Positions 1 through 8,156 are shown, counted from the stretch's first letter. The stretch: 49,858 nt of DNA from Desulfovibrio piger (GCF_012843875.1 NZ_JABAFY010000017.1:1-49858), one strand, 5' to 3'. Notes: a model not told the origin generated them from the letters alone. Program-made: numbers and translations.

Positions 1-1
1 G

Positions 2-178
2 CACGCAAACCTTAAATATAAGTTTGGCAACAGAAAATTTTGGGCCGAAGGATATTATGTCAGTACGGTGGGGCTTAATGAGGCAACGATCAAAAAATAT
101 ATCCAGGATCAGGAACGTCACGACATTATGAGAGACAAGCTGACATCACGCGAATATCAAGACCCCTTTAAGGGGTAG
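2..178 (+). pseudogene. tnpA: IS200/IS605-family transposase TnpA, C-terminal part (cut by window edge)
   Basis: The frame is open from the window edge to a TAG at 176-178 and gives 58 residues. They read like the C-terminus of the small HUH (Y1) transposase TnpA of IS200/IS605 elements, which moves single-stranded DNA using hairpins at its ends. The stretches FWAEGYYVSTVGLNEATIKK and the terminal EYQDPFKG are typical of this family's end; the HUH motif and catalytic tyrosine would lie upstream, outside the window. A subterminal hairpin follows at 267-289, as expected for the right end. The gene is incomplete only because the window starts inside it, so whether it is intact cannot be judged. 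Confidence 0.85.
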
Positions 179-266
179 CCAAGGCGGCAAGGGCACTGGG
201 CTTGAACAGCGTGAAAGCCAGCGTCTTTAGGCGCAGCCGGTAACAGGCCCTTACAGGGCCAGAGCA

Positions 267-289
267 AACCACCCGCTTTGCGGGTGGTT
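267..289 (+). repeat. Subterminal hairpin of the IS200/IS605 right end
   Basis: AACCACCCG at 267-275 is the exact reverse complement of CGGGTGGTT at 281-289, with loop CTTTG. Its place after tnpA fits the TnpA-binding imperfect palindrome of the right end. Confidence 0.7.
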
Positions 290-296
290 CTGATTT

Positions 297-669
297 GGGG
301 CTGCAAGTTGTTGAGCCGCGCAGGCGTGGCGCAAGGATACCGGTCATGCAGGGCGGGCCGGGCGCATGCGTCCGGAAAGATGCCTGGATACGGGCAGGAG
401 CCTTGTCTGCTTTTTTGCCGGGCCGAGGACGGGCGCAATGCTGATACGATCCTCATTGCTGCCCGTACGGTGATTTTTGATGAAGCTGACAGCCCCGCTC
501 ATCAGGGATGGAAGCCTCTGTCCGTGACGGGACGCAGGGCAGGCCCGTCGCTCTGCCGGGCGATGCCTGCCTGCCGGATGGGACGGAGGCTCTTTGCCGC
601 TTCACGCGGGGCATAAAAAAACGGCGCCCCCGTTTGGGGACGCCGTAGGGCATTCGGAAGGATGCGGGC
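297..669. other. Gene-free stretch between IS end and roo
   Basis: I see no convincing gene here. Short open frames exist on both strands, but none has a good ribosome site or a recognisable protein. The only clear element is the roo terminator at 614-646. Confidence 0.5.
614..646 (-). terminator. Intrinsic terminator of the rbo-rub-roo operon
   Basis: On the minus strand an 11-bp stem (636-646 with 621-631, one G-U pair) and a 4-base loop are followed by seven T (614-620 on the plus strand as A). It lies 24 bases past the roo stop codon. Confidence 0.85.
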
Positions 670-1875
670 TTATTCGCCCTGGCACTTCTTCTTCAGGGCC
701 TCGCCCACGGTCTTGCCCAGTTCCACGCAGGCGCGCAGGGCTTCGTGGCGCGGGGTCCAGTTGCACTTCACGAAATCGGCGGGCATGTCCATGCCCATGG
801 AAGCCAGCATCTCGTGCAGGACCTTGGCGGATTCACCGGACCAGCCGAAGGAACCGAAAGCGCCGCCCACGCGGTTCTGGGGACGCAGGCCCTTCATGTA
901 GGTCAGGGTGGAGGCCATCAGGGGCATGATGGTGTTGTTGTGGGTGGGGGAGCCCGCGATCACGGCGCCGCAGTTGGCCAGTTCGGTCATGATCTCGCTG
1001 TGGTGGTTGCTCTTCACGGACATCAGTCGGGTGGGCACGCCCACTTCTTCCAGACCGCTGCACACGGCATAGGCCATCTTTTCGGTGGAATGCCACATGG
1101 TGTCGTAGATCACCATGGCGCGCTGCTGGGGCTTCTGTTCGGCCATCTGGCGGTACATGTCCACGATGAACTTCACGGACTTTTCGCCGCGGTGGATCAG
1201 GCCGTGGTCAGGGGCGATCATGTCGATGTCCAGGCTCTCCACGATGGGCAGGGTCTTCAGCACCTGGGGAGAGTAGGGCAGCACGATGTTGTAGTAGTAT
1301 TCCTTGATGGCGCGCACGAAGTCGCCCTGGTCGTGCTCATCGGCATAGCGGTAACTGGTGGCGATGTTCTGGCCGAAGGCGTCGTTGCTGATGAGCAGCT
1401 TGTCTTCGGGGATGTAGGAGACCATGCTGTCGGGCCAGTGCAGCATGCGGGTCTCCTGGAAGATGATGTTGCGCTTGCCGATGTTCAGCTTGTCGCCGCT
1501 CTTGACCACTTCGATGGGCCAGTCCTTGCAGTCGAAGTAGCCCTGCATGGACTTGTAGCCCAGGGTGGAGACGAAGATCTTTTCGGGCTTCACGCGGGCC
1601 ACCACTTCGGCCAGGCTGCCGGCGTGGTCGGGTTCCATGTGGTTGCAGACGATGTAGTCGATCTTTTCAGGATCCATGATCTTGGCGATGCGGCACAGCA
1701 TGTTGCCGGCCCAGCCGGGATACACGGTATCCATCAGGACGTTCTTTTCGTCGCGGATCAGGTAGGCATTGTAGGTGGAACCTTCGGGGGAGCGGGAATA
1801 GCCGTGGAAGTCACGGTGATCGTAGTCCACGCAACCGACCCAGAAAATATCTTTTTTAATTTCAACGGGCTGCAT
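670..1875 (-). CDS. roo: Rubredoxin:oxygen oxidoreductase (flavodiiron protein)
   Basis: This cytoplasmic flavodiiron protein reduces O2 (and in some species NO) to water, with electrons from rubredoxin. At 401 residues it matches the D. gigas enzyme in length. The N-terminal metallo-beta-lactamase domain (about 1-250) shows the iron ligands in HMEPDHAG (H-x-E-x-D-H), MLHWPDSM, SNDAFGQ and APDHGLIHRG. The C-terminal flavodoxin domain (about 255-400) starts with the FMN loop in VIYDTMWHSTEKMA. It is the last gene of an operon with rubredoxin, its electron donor, and superoxide reductase. It is separated from rubredoxin by 113 bases holding a strong hairpin, and followed by a clear terminator. 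Confidence 0.95.
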   Translation of the reverse strand: MQPVEIKKDIFWVGCVDYDHRDFHGYSRSPEGSTYNAYLIRDEKNVLMDTVYPGWAGNMLCRIAKIMDPEKIDYIVCNHMEPDHAGSLAEVVARVKPEKIFVSTLGYKSMQGYFDCKDWPIEVVKSGDKLNIGKRNIIFQETRMLHWPDSMVSYIPEDKLLISNDAFGQNIATSYRYADEHDQGDFVRAIKEYYYNIVLPYSPQVLKTLPIVESLDIDMIAPDHGLIHRGEKSVKFIVDMYRQMAEQKPQQRAMVIYDTMWHSTEKMAYAVCSGLEEVGVPTRLMSVKSNHHSEIMTELANCGAVIAGSPTHNNTIMPLMASTLTYMKGLRPQNRVGGAFGSFGWSGESAKVLHEMLASMGMDMPADFVKCNWTPRHEALRACVELGKTVGEALKKKCQGE

Positions 1876-1935
1876 GAAAATTCTCCATTAGGGGATATTG
1901 TTCACGGTCAGGATGCCGCAAAGGGCATAAACGAG

Positions 1936-1964
1936 CCTGCCCTGCCGCAGGGCGGCAGGGCAGG
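1936..1964 (-). other. Hairpin in the rub-roo spacer
   Basis: CCTGCCCTGCC at 1936-1946 pairs perfectly with GGCAGGGCAGG at 1954-1964 (11 bp, 7-base loop). No T-run follows in the minus direction, so it is more likely an RNA-processing or stability element setting the rub/roo ratio than a terminator. That role is inferred. Confidence 0.45.
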
Positions 1965-1988
1965 CGGAAAGAGCGGAAGAAACAGGGC

Positions 1989-2123
1989 TTAGGCCTGTTC
2001 GAACTGATCCTTGCTCACGCCACAGACGGGGCAGGTCCAGTCATCAGGCAGCTGGTCGAAGGGCACGTTGTCGTTTTCGGCGGGATCGTATTCGTAACCG
2101 CACACGCTGCAAACGTATTTCAT
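1989..2123 (-). CDS. rub: Rubredoxin, short-loop type (44 aa)
   Basis: Rubredoxin is a one-iron FeS4 electron carrier and the partner of Roo. The four cysteine ligands are in CSVCGYEYD near the N-terminus and CPVCGVSKD near the C-terminus. The protein has only 44 residues, while most rubredoxins have about 52-54. The missing residues fall in the loop between the two knuckles, where this one reads [14 protein letters not shown]. The same shortening is known in the 45-residue rubredoxin of D. desulfuricans ATCC 27774. The start is an ATG at 2121-2123 preceded by GGAGAGACACC. It lies between rbo (19 bases upstream) and roo in one operon. Confidence 0.95.
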   Translation of the reverse strand: MKYVCSVCGYEYDPAENDNVPFDQLPDDWTCPVCGVSKDQFEQA

Positions 2124-2142
2124 GGTGTCTCTCCTTATGAGC

Positions 2143-2523
2143 CTAGTTTTCGGCCTTCCAGTGGCCGTGAAGGTTGCAGTATTCGCGGGCAGTGACCTTT
2201 TCGGCGTCGGTCTTGAACACCGCTTCAGGCTTGTCGCCCGGCTTCAGGAAACAGGTCAGGCTCTGGTTGTCGGCCAGCAGTTCGATCCACTCGATGTAGT
2301 GGTTCTCGTCCATGGGATGGGCCACGCTGCCCACGGTCACTTTGTAACCGCCTTCGATCTTTTCGATCACGGGCACGTGCTTTTCCATGGCGCCGTCGGT
2401 GGAGCCTTCCTTCATGAGCTTCATGTTCTCGCCACAGCAGACCAGGCTGGCGCCGCCGCCGTGGATGACTTCAACGATATTGCCGCAATGAGTGCACTTA
2501 TAAACTTCAAGCTGATTCGGCAT
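2143..2523 (-). CDS. rbo: Desulfoferrodoxin / superoxide reductase (2Fe-SOR)
   Basis: Superoxide reductase converts superoxide to hydrogen peroxide in the cytoplasm without making O2, with electrons from rubredoxin. The 126-residue length fits the two-iron class. The N-terminal desulforedoxin-like centre I has CTHCG and LVCCGEN cysteines (about residues 10-30). The C-terminal neelaredoxin-like centre II has histidines in EKHVPVIEK and [15 protein letters not shown] plus the Cys/His pair in EYCNLHGHW near the end. The conserved lysine next to the first histidine (EKHVP) is the one implicated in superoxide attraction. It is the first gene of the rbo-rub-roo operon. Confidence 0.95.
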   Translation of the reverse strand: MPNQLEVYKCTHCGNIVEVIHGGGASLVCCGENMKLMKEGSTDGAMEKHVPVIEKIEGGYKVTVGSVAHPMDENHYIEWIELLADNQSLTCFLKPGDKPEAVFKTDAEKVTAREYCNLHGHWKAEN

Positions 2524-2645
2524 GATATTTGTCTACCTTTGTCCGCAGCCGGACAGTTGGGATCGGTGTTTGCATGTTGCCGGAACTCCTTCCGACGACG
2601 CTACTTTGAACCAAGACGGCCCCGCTGTAAAGAGGTTTTTCGGCT

Positions 2646-2690
2646 ATAATAGTAATTTTTCTTAATAAAGAAGTTTTTCACAAAACTCGT
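2646..2690 (-). promoter_or_regulatory. Putative promoter region of the rbo operon
   Basis: This is a distinctly AT-rich patch in GC-rich DNA, 120-165 bases before rbo. On the minus strand it offers TATTAT (2646-2651) as a possible -10. A loose dyad, CTATAATA against TTAATAAAG (2644-2671), resembles the AT-rich boxes of Fur/PerR-type regulators. No good -35 is seen, and the match is weak. Confidence 0.3.
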
Positions 2691-2749
2691 TCCCGCCCTG
2701 GCGCGAAGGATGCAGAGAAAAAAGTCTGTATATCTGGCGTGTTCCGCCA

Positions 2750-3925
2750 TCATTCGGCGGCAGCGGCGGGGACGGCCGTCTGCTGGAGCATGGTGGGACA
2801 GTCCGGTAGGGCCGGGGCATGCCGGCGACGGATGCCCAGCACATTGGGCAGCTGGGCCCGCACATTGCCCGTGACCCAGAAATCGGCCAGGTGCCGTCCG
2901 CGCAGCTCCTGATGCAGCCCGGGGGAGCGGATCACCAGCCCGGCCTGCATGCCGCCTTCCACATACATGACGGTACGGACATCCAGCGGCAGGTGGAGCA
3001 GAGCGTGGGCAAAGCTGTAGGCTTCCAGCGGTTCGCGGCAGTGCAGGAAGAGGATCTTGCCCGCCCCGTCCTCGGCCACTGCCGAGATGGCGTACAGGGG
3101 GCCGCCGGGAGACCAGAGGATGCGGCGCTCGTCATTGATCATGCGGTAGTTCTGGATGACCAGGCGGTATTGCTCCAGCAGTTCCTGCCACTGGGTATCC
3201 TCGCGGGTCAGGATGTCGGCGCGGGGCAGGCCCTCCTGGCGGGGACCGGCCACGAAGAAGGCGCCGAAGCGGCGGACCAGGCGCTTGTTGTTGATGTAGT
3301 CGTCCTGGCGCATGTAGCCCGTGCTGGTGACGCCGTCGGGAAGATACATGCTGGCATTGATGGCGGCCACCAGATCATGGCTGTCGGCCCACTGGCCAAG
3401 GGTCAGGGCAGGATGCTTGTGGGCCGCGCTGGCATAGAGGCGGAAGTCGAACAATTCCGGGTCGATACGCAGGACGGTCAAAGAGGCCTGCTGCCCGGCT
3501 TCGGATTGCAGGGAGAACTCCGCATATTCGAGCCCCTCTTCCAGGGCGTTCCAGCGGGGGGCTTCCGGCAGAGCCGCATCGGCCTCGGCGCCGGCGTCCG
3601 CTGCCGGGGCCTCGTCCGGGAGCGGCAGGGCCTGGGTGGCTGCCGCAGGCAGGACTTCATCCTCGGCGGGCAGCGGGGGCAGGCCGGGCAGGCCGGAAAG
3701 GTCGAGCTGTTCCAGTTCCAGACTCAGGGAAGGCGCAGGGGGGGCAGGCGGAAGGTCCCCTTCCGCTCCGGCTTCGGCAGGGCAGAAGACCAGCAGGCAG
3801 AGCAGCAGGTAGAGCGAGCGAAGACAGCAGGCAAGAAGAGCGTGCTGCCTGCGGCGGAGCAGACCGGCAGGGAAGGCGGGATGACAAAAAGCGGGTGCGA
3901 CCGAAGCGTCCATACCTGCTGACAT
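2750..3925 (-). CDS. Secreted phosphodiester-glycosidase (NAGPA/DUF2233) domain protein
   Basis: This 391-residue protein has a hydrophobic segment near residues 30-50 (RSLYLLLCLLVFCPAEAGAE) that looks like a signal peptide. A Pro/Ala/Leu-rich linker follows to about residue 125. The C-terminal 260 residues resemble the family of human uncovering enzyme (N-acetylglucosamine-1-phosphodiester alpha-N-acetylglucosaminidase): the typical blocks are DLVAAINASMY (here with Y for the more usual F), GAFFVAG, ILWSPGGPLYAIS and VMYVEGGMQAGL. Such proteins are thought to act on phosphodiester-linked sugars in the cell envelope; the substrate is unknown here. The ATG at 3923-3925 was chosen because AAGGG lies about 7 bases upstream; a TTG eight codons earlier is possible. 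It is divergent from metF. Confidence 0.75.
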   Translation of the reverse strand: MSAGMDASVAPAFCHPAFPAGLLRRRQHALLACCLRSLYLLLCLLVFCPAEAGAEGDLPPAPPAPSLSLELEQLDLSGLPGLPPLPAEDEVLPAAATQALPLPDEAPAADAGAEADAALPEAPRWNALEEGLEYAEFSLQSEAGQQASLTVLRIDPELFDFRLYASAAHKHPALTLGQWADSHDLVAAINASMYLPDGVTSTGYMRQDDYINNKRLVRRFGAFFVAGPRQEGLPRADILTREDTQWQELLEQYRLVIQNYRMINDERRILWSPGGPLYAISAVAEDGAGKILFLHCREPLEAYSFAHALLHLPLDVRTVMYVEGGMQAGLVIRSPGLHQELRGRHLADFWVTGNVRAQLPNVLGIRRRHAPALPDCPTMLQQTAVPAAAAE

Positions 3926-3986
3926 AGAGCGCCCTTGTTTTTTTGGCAAGCATCAGGCTTTGGCGGGAAGGGGCGGGCAAACTATA

Positions 3987-4014
3987 TTGACTTATCAAGT
4001 TATATTGATATTGT
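3987..4014 (+). promoter_or_regulatory. metF promoter with overlapping ArsR/SahR-like operator
   Basis: TTGACT (3987-3992) and TATTGT (4009-4014) stand 16 bases apart as a possible sigma-70 promoter. The spacer contains a perfect inverted repeat, TATCAA-N6-TTGATA, at 3993-4010. A dyad between -35 and -10 suits a repressor. ArsR-family SahR regulators, which sense S-adenosylhomocysteine, are known to control methionine-cycle genes in proteobacteria, so a SahR-type site is a reasonable inference. The regulator gene was not identified. Confidence 0.55.
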
Positions 4015-4064
4015 TGGGGCATCGAAACCGTTTTTTCTGATTCACAGTTCCCAGGAGTTTTGTC

Positions 4065-4937
4065 ATGCAGATCGCCCAGGCTCTCCGCCAGACAACCAAG
4101 CCTTTTGTTTCTTTGGAATTTTTTCCCCCTGCCGCGGAAAGTCATCTGCCGGAGTTCTACGAGACCGTGGAGCGCCTGCGCTCGATCGATCCCCTTTTCC
4201 TCTCCGTCACCTACGGTGCGGGGGGCGGCAAACAGCAGAACACACTGAACGTCACGGCGGAGCTGGCCCGGCGGGGCTTCACCGTCATGGCGCACCTGAC
4301 CTGTGTGGGCGCCGAGCCGCAGGCCATCAGCGATTTTGTGAGCCATCTGCGTGCTGCCGGGGTCCACAACGTGCTGGCCCTGCGCGGGGATGCGCCGCGC
4401 GGCGTGAGCGACTGGGACTGGAACGCGGGCCATTTCCACAACGCCCGTGACCTCGTGCGTTTCCTGCGCTCGGAGCATCCCGACCTGGGCATCGGTGTGG
4501 CGGGCTATCCCGCGCCCCATCCCGATGCGGCCACCTTCGCGTCGGACCGGGCCTATCTGGCCGACAAGCTGCGCGCCGGAGCGGATTTCGTCATCACCCA
4601 GCTTTTCTTCGATGTGCGCGAGTATGAGTCCCTGGTCAGCTCGCTGCGCGCCGCCGGACTGGAGACGCCGGTCATCCCGGGCATCCTGCCCATCCAGAGC
4701 TTCGATTCCCTGCGCCGCGTGCTCTCGCTGTGCGGGGCCAACATTCCGGGCAAGCTCTATCTGGAACTGGAAGCGGCCCACAACGAAGGCGGTGTGGAGG
4801 CCGTGCGCGAAGCGGGCCTGCGTTTTGCCGCCCGCCAGATCCGGCAGCTGCTGGATTGCGGCGCGCCCGGCATCCATCTGTACAGCCTCAACAAATCCGA
4901 GATGTGCCTGCGCCTGGTGGAAGAAGCGGGCCTGTAG
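4065..4937 (+). CDS. metF: 5,10-methylenetetrahydrofolate reductase
   Basis: MetF reduces 5,10-methylene-THF to 5-methyl-THF in the cytoplasm, using FAD and NAD(P)H or another donor. This supplies methyl groups for methionine and, in sulfate reducers, may link to C1 metabolism. The 290-residue protein is a full-length TIM barrel: N-terminal FVSLEFFPP (catalytic Glu), SVTYGAGG, HLTCVG, LALRGD, the FAD-contacting GVAGYPAPHPDA, then FVITQLFFDV and VIPGILPIQ. AGGAG lies just upstream of the ATG. It has its own promoter and operator and is followed by a strong terminator, so it is probably monocistronic. Confidence 0.95.
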   Translation: MQIAQALRQTTKPFVSLEFFPPAAESHLPEFYETVERLRSIDPLFLSVTYGAGGGKQQNTLNVTAELARRGFTVMAHLTCVGAEPQAISDFVSHLRAAGVHNVLALRGDAPRGVSDWDWNAGHFHNARDLVRFLRSEHPDLGIGVAGYPAPHPDAATFASDRAYLADKLRAGADFVITQLFFDVREYESLVSSLRAAGLETPVIPGILPIQSFDSLRRVLSLCGANIPGKLYLELEAAHNEGGVEAVREAGLRFAARQIRQLLDCGAPGIHLYSLNKSEMCLRLVEEAGL

Positions 4938-5002
4938 GCCGCTTCCCCGGTGGGGGAGAACATGAATGATGACGGGAGCTGCCGGGATCGCGCGGCTCCC
5001 TG

Positions 5003-5039
5003 AAAAAACGGGAAGGGCCAGGTGTCCTTCCCGTTTTTT
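5003..5039 (+). terminator. Intrinsic terminator after metF
   Basis: A perfect 14-bp stem (5003-5016 with 5026-5039) has arms that begin with six A and end with six T. It can therefore act in both directions, though only metF needs it. Confidence 0.9.
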
Positions 5040-5239
5040 CGTCGCATCCCGATACGCCCCCGCAGGGAGGGGACCGTGCTCCGGACCGGCACCGCCTGCG
5101 TCGCTGCTGCAGGCATGGCCCGGCCCCGGGCCGCCGTCTTGTGCCCTGCACGGAGGCGATCATTTCTCACCGTAACTGTTTTTTTTTCACGATTTCACAT
5201 CCGGTTGACCACCCCCGGCCTCCGGTTTTAGGGTTATCC

Positions 5240-6628
5240 ATGAGCATCGCAAAAGAACATCGCTGGTTGTTGCTGGCCGTCTGCGCGGCGCAGTTTTTCA
5301 TGCCGTTCATGGTGGCCGGGGTCAACGCCGTCCTGCCGCCCCTGGGGGAAAGCCTGGGGGCCAGTGCCCGTGAACTCAGTCTGCTGGGGGCCGTCTATAC
5401 GCTGGGGCTGGTCGTGTTCCAGCTGGCCGGAGGCACCCTGGGGGATATCTACGGACGGCGCCGGGTCTTCCTTTTTGGCCTGAGCCTGTTCAGTGTGCTG
5501 GCTCTGGTGCTGGGTTACATCCCTCATATCGACGTCTTCATCGGCCTGCGCCTGTTCCAGGGCATGGGGGCCGCCATGCTGAGTTCGTCCAGCCTGGCCC
5601 TGCTGGCGTCCGCCGCGCCCAAGGAGATGCGGGCCAGCTATCTTGGCCTCAGCGGCGTGGCCGTTTATGCGGGCATCGCCTGCGGGCCGCCGGTGGGCGG
5701 TCTGGTGGCCGGCTGGCTGGGCTGGCGCTGGCTGTTCTGGGGCACGGGCCTGGCCGCGCTGGCCGCCATGTGCATCATGATCTTCCGGGTCCCCCTGGAG
5801 TGGCGCACCGCCGGCAAGGAGCCCTTCGACGTGCCGGGCTGTCTGCTCTATGGCGGGGCCATGGCGGCCCTGACCTTTGGCGCGTCCTGTATCGCGGACG
5901 ATCATCTGCTGGGCGGCGGGCTCTTTTTGCTCTGTCTCGTGCTGCTGGCCTGTTTCGTCTGGCGGGAGCTGCGCAGTCCCTTCCCCATGGTGGACGTGCG
6001 CCTGCTGCGCAGGAACAGGGTCCTCAGCCTGTCGCTGGTGGCGGCCTTCGTCAACTACTGCTCCTTTTTCGGCATGGTCTTTTTCTTCAGCCTCTACCTG
6101 CAGGTGGGGCGGGGCTTCAGCGTGCAGGAGGCCGGTCTGATGCTGGCCCTGCAGGCCGCCGTGCAGTCCCTGGCCAGTCCGCTGGCCGCCCGTCTTTGCG
6201 ACCGTTATGACCAGGGCCTCATCAGTACCGCCGGGACGGTGCTCTGCGGGCTGGGCCTGCTGAGTGCCGCTTTCCTCGACATGGATTCCTCGCTCTGGAT
6301 CATCGTGGGGGCCCAGTGCTTCATTGGTGCCGGGGCCAGCATCTTTGCCCTGCCCAACACCACCATCATCCTCGAAGCGGCCGGGCCGCAGCGGGTGGGG
6401 CAGGCTTCCGGGCTGGTGGGCACGGTGCGTACGGCCGGCATGCTGGGCAACCTGACCATCATCACCCTGACCCTGAGTATTTTTCTGGGCCATGAGCCGG
6501 TGGGCAAGGACAATATCGACGCCTTCCTGCACTGCACGCAGGTGGATATGGTGCTGTTCGGTATCCTGAGCCTGCTGGCCGTGGGCTGTACCCTGGCCCG
6601 CAACAGCAGCGGCGCCAAGGCCGCCTGA
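5240..6628 (+). CDS. MFS exporter, EmrB/QacA-like (DHA2-type)
   Basis: This 462-residue inner-membrane protein has many hydrophobic segments and the MFS signature GGTLGDIYGRRRVF between its second and third helices. RLFQGMGAAML and GVAVYAGIACGPPVGGLVAG (motif-C-like, antiporter type) fit proton-driven drug/metabolite exporters. I count roughly 12-14 membrane helices. The ATG at 5240 begins MSIAKEHRW, directly before the first helix; upstream in-frame ATGs would add a non-conserved tail. A flavodoxin-fold reductase gene follows after 17 bases, suggesting an operon. The substrate is unknown. Confidence 0.85.
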   Translation: MSIAKEHRWLLLAVCAAQFFMPFMVAGVNAVLPPLGESLGASARELSLLGAVYTLGLVVFQLAGGTLGDIYGRRRVFLFGLSLFSVLALVLGYIPHIDVFIGLRLFQGMGAAMLSSSSLALLASAAPKEMRASYLGLSGVAVYAGIACGPPVGGLVAGWLGWRWLFWGTGLAALAAMCIMIFRVPLEWRTAGKEPFDVPGCLLYGGAMAALTFGASCIADDHLLGGGLFLLCLVLLACFVWRELRSPFPMVDVRLLRRNRVLSLSLVAAFVNYCSFFGMVFFFSLYLQVGRGFSVQEAGLMLALQAAVQSLASPLAARLCDRYDQGLISTAGTVLCGLGLLSAAFLDMDSSLWIIVGAQCFIGAGASIFALPNTTIILEAAGPQRVGQASGLVGTVRTAGMLGNLTIITLTLSIFLGHEPVGKDNIDAFLHCTQVDMVLFGILSLLAVGCTLARNSSGAKAA

Positions 6629-6645
6629 ACCGGAGGCACGATGCC

Positions 6646-7308
6646 ATGAAGATATTCGCCGTCAACGGCAGCCCGCGCAAAAAGGGCAATACGGCCACGG
6701 TGCTGGAACACTTTCTGGAAGGGGCCCGCAGCGCCGGGGCGGACACGGAGCTGATCCATCTTTATGATCTTCAGGCCTCCGGCTGTCGCAGCTGTTTCGC
6801 CTGCAAGCTCCGGGGCGGGGCCTCGTACGGGCACTGCGCCCTGAAGGACGACCTTTCGCCCGTGCTGGCCGCGCTGGAAAAGGCCGATGGGCTGGCCCTG
6901 GGCAGTCCCGTCTATTTCGGTAACGTGACGGGCGCCATGCGTTCGTTCCAGGAACGTCTGTGCTTCCCCTATCTGGTCTATGACCGCCGGCGCAGCACCA
7001 TCGCGCCCCGCCGTCTGGCGATGGCCTGCATCTACACCATGAACGTGGATGCGGAGACCATGCGGCAGCACGGCTATCCCGAGACCCTGGCCGTCATGGA
7101 TGGCTATCTGGGGCGCATCTTCAGCACGCCCTCCGTCCAGTATGTGACCGACACCTGGCAGTTCGACGACTATGCCAGATATGTGGCCGACCGTTTTTCC
7201 GAGGCGGACAAGCGGCGTCGGCGCGAGGAGCAGTTCCCGCAGGACTGCCGTCAGGCCTTTGTCATGGGGCAGGAGATGGTCCAAAAGCTGGCAGGGCAGG
7301 GCGTGTGA
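6646..7308 (+). CDS. Flavodoxin-fold NAD(P)H-dependent FMN oxidoreductase
   Basis: The 220-residue protein begins MKIFAVNGSPRKKGNTA, the FMN-phosphate-binding loop of the NADPH-dependent FMN reductase / iron-sulfur flavoprotein group. GSPVYFGNVTGAMRSFQER is the second conserved block of this family. Cysteines in GCRSCFACKL and GHCALKDD match the position where related iron-sulfur flavoproteins hold a cluster, but the spacing is not the classic one, so a cluster is uncertain. GGAGG lies upstream of the ATG. It is 17 bases behind the MFS gene, and its stop overlaps the next start. The substrate is unknown. Confidence 0.8.
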   Translation: MKIFAVNGSPRKKGNTATVLEHFLEGARSAGADTELIHLYDLQASGCRSCFACKLRGGASYGHCALKDDLSPVLAALEKADGLALGSPVYFGNVTGAMRSFQERLCFPYLVYDRRRSTIAPRRLAMACIYTMNVDAETMRQHGYPETLAVMDGYLGRIFSTPSVQYVTDTWQFDDYARYVADRFSEADKRRRREEQFPQDCRQAFVMGQEMVQKLAGQGV

Positions 7309-7784
7309 TCCGGCAGGGCGGGATGACGGAGGCGGAAGACGCCGCGCTGCTGTTCAGCCCCCTGTCCCCGGCAGGGGAGGCTGTCCCGGTGGCGTGGCAT
7401 TTTCCGGCCGGGCTGGAAGATTTCCCCGCTGCGGCGGACTTCCATTTCTGGCGCCGGGAGCCGGGGAGCCCTGTGGGCGTGCTGCATCCGGCCGGACAGC
7501 CGGAAGAGGGCCTGCTGCTGGGCGAGGCCTGCGCTTTGGGCTGCACCGGCCCCCTGCGGCTGACAGCGGCCGAGCACGCCCTGCTGGGGAGCTGCCCGGC
7601 CGAAGGGCTGGCCTTTTTCCTGTGCCTGGGGTCCCTGCCGGAGGAGCCGGGACGGGCCGAGTTGCGCGTCTGCGCTGTGCTGGCCGTGGCTCTGGATGGG
7701 GGGAGGGCCCTGCGCCTGTCCCTGCCGCAGGAGCTGCCGGAGCGCTTGCCCATGACGCGACTGGCTGCAGCTTCCCCGGCCTGA
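7305..7784 (+). CDS. Hypothetical protein (159 aa)
   Basis: I do not recognise this protein. It is acidic, rich in Leu, Ala, Gly and Pro, and has no signal peptide, membrane helix or cysteine motif. The GTG at 7305 overlaps the stop of the reductase gene, so it may be translationally coupled; an ATG at 7323 is the alternative start. Its proximity to the MFS and reductase genes suggests a shared operon. In DNA this GC-rich a frame this long could be chance, so the call is moderate. Confidence 0.5.
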   Translation: MIRQGGMTEAEDAALLFSPLSPAGEAVPVAWHFPAGLEDFPAAADFHFWRREPGSPVGVLHPAGQPEEGLLLGEACALGCTGPLRLTAAEHALLGSCPAEGLAFFLCLGSLPEEPGRAELRVCAVLAVALDGGRALRLSLPQELPERLPMTRLAAASPA

Positions 7785-7985
7785 GCCCCGTGAACCTGCG
7801 GCGGGCAAGAGGATGGGGGAGCCGTGCCGTGGGCATCCGTCCCGTGCGGGCGGATGGGCCTTTACGGCATGGAGGTGCAGTCCGTCCCCGCGTTGCGGTC
7901 AGGCCGGCATCGCCGTTGCGGGGCATGTGACGGGATCGTTTGTCGTAACACACGGACATCTATCTTGAAATTATCGATATCGGCA

Positions 7986-8020
7986 AGGGCTGCACCGGTG
8001 CTGTGCGGCCCTGTTTTTTT
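7986..8020 (+). terminator. Intrinsic terminator after the MFS operon
   Basis: AGGGC (7986-7990) pairs with GCCCT (8008-8012) around an inner palindrome GCACCGGTGC. A run of seven T follows at 8014-8020. Confidence 0.65.
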
Positions 8021-8112
8021 GTGCCCTGTATAGGGGAAACGTTCCTCGTTCCGGCTGGCAGGGCGTGTGCCCCTGGAGCCTGCAGGCGAGGAGGGTGGAC
8101 ATTAAAACTATA

Positions 8113-8156
8113 AAACTAGTTTTTTAGTTGACACGATAAAACTACTTTTTTAGTTT
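8113..8156 (+). promoter_or_regulatory. arsR promoter with two tandem ArsR-type operators
   Basis: There are two copies of the same 18-base dyad: AAACTA-N6-TAGTTG (8113-8130) and AAACTA-N6-TAGTTT (8139-8156), 26 bases apart. A perfect -35, TTGACA, lies at 8128-8133, and with 17-base spacing the -10 would be TAGTTT at 8151-8156. One operator thus ends on the -35 and the other covers the -10. This fits autorepression by the downstream ArsR protein. Confidence 0.7.

Larger units (their letters stand above)
1..296 (+). mobile_element. IS200/IS605-type insertion sequence, right part
   Basis: This covers the end of tnpA and about 120 bases of right-end DNA. IS200/IS605 elements lack terminal inverted repeats and instead carry subterminal hairpins recognised by TnpA. 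The hairpin here has a 9-bp stem (267-275 with 281-289) and a 5-base loop. The cleavage site is probably just past the hairpin, near TCTGATT at 289-295; that boundary is inferred, not proven. Confidence 0.7.

Noticed and set aside
278-616. Possible small gene after the IS element
   Set aside because: It overlaps the IS hairpin, has no good ribosome site and reads as random Arg/Gly/Ala-rich protein.
745-1992. Plus-strand open frame opposite roo
   Set aside because: It is His/Val/Gly-rich and antisense to a clear flavodiiron gene.
2524-2600. Sigma-54 promoter for rbo (GGCAACATGC)
   Set aside because: GG and GC are too close together for a sigma-54 site.
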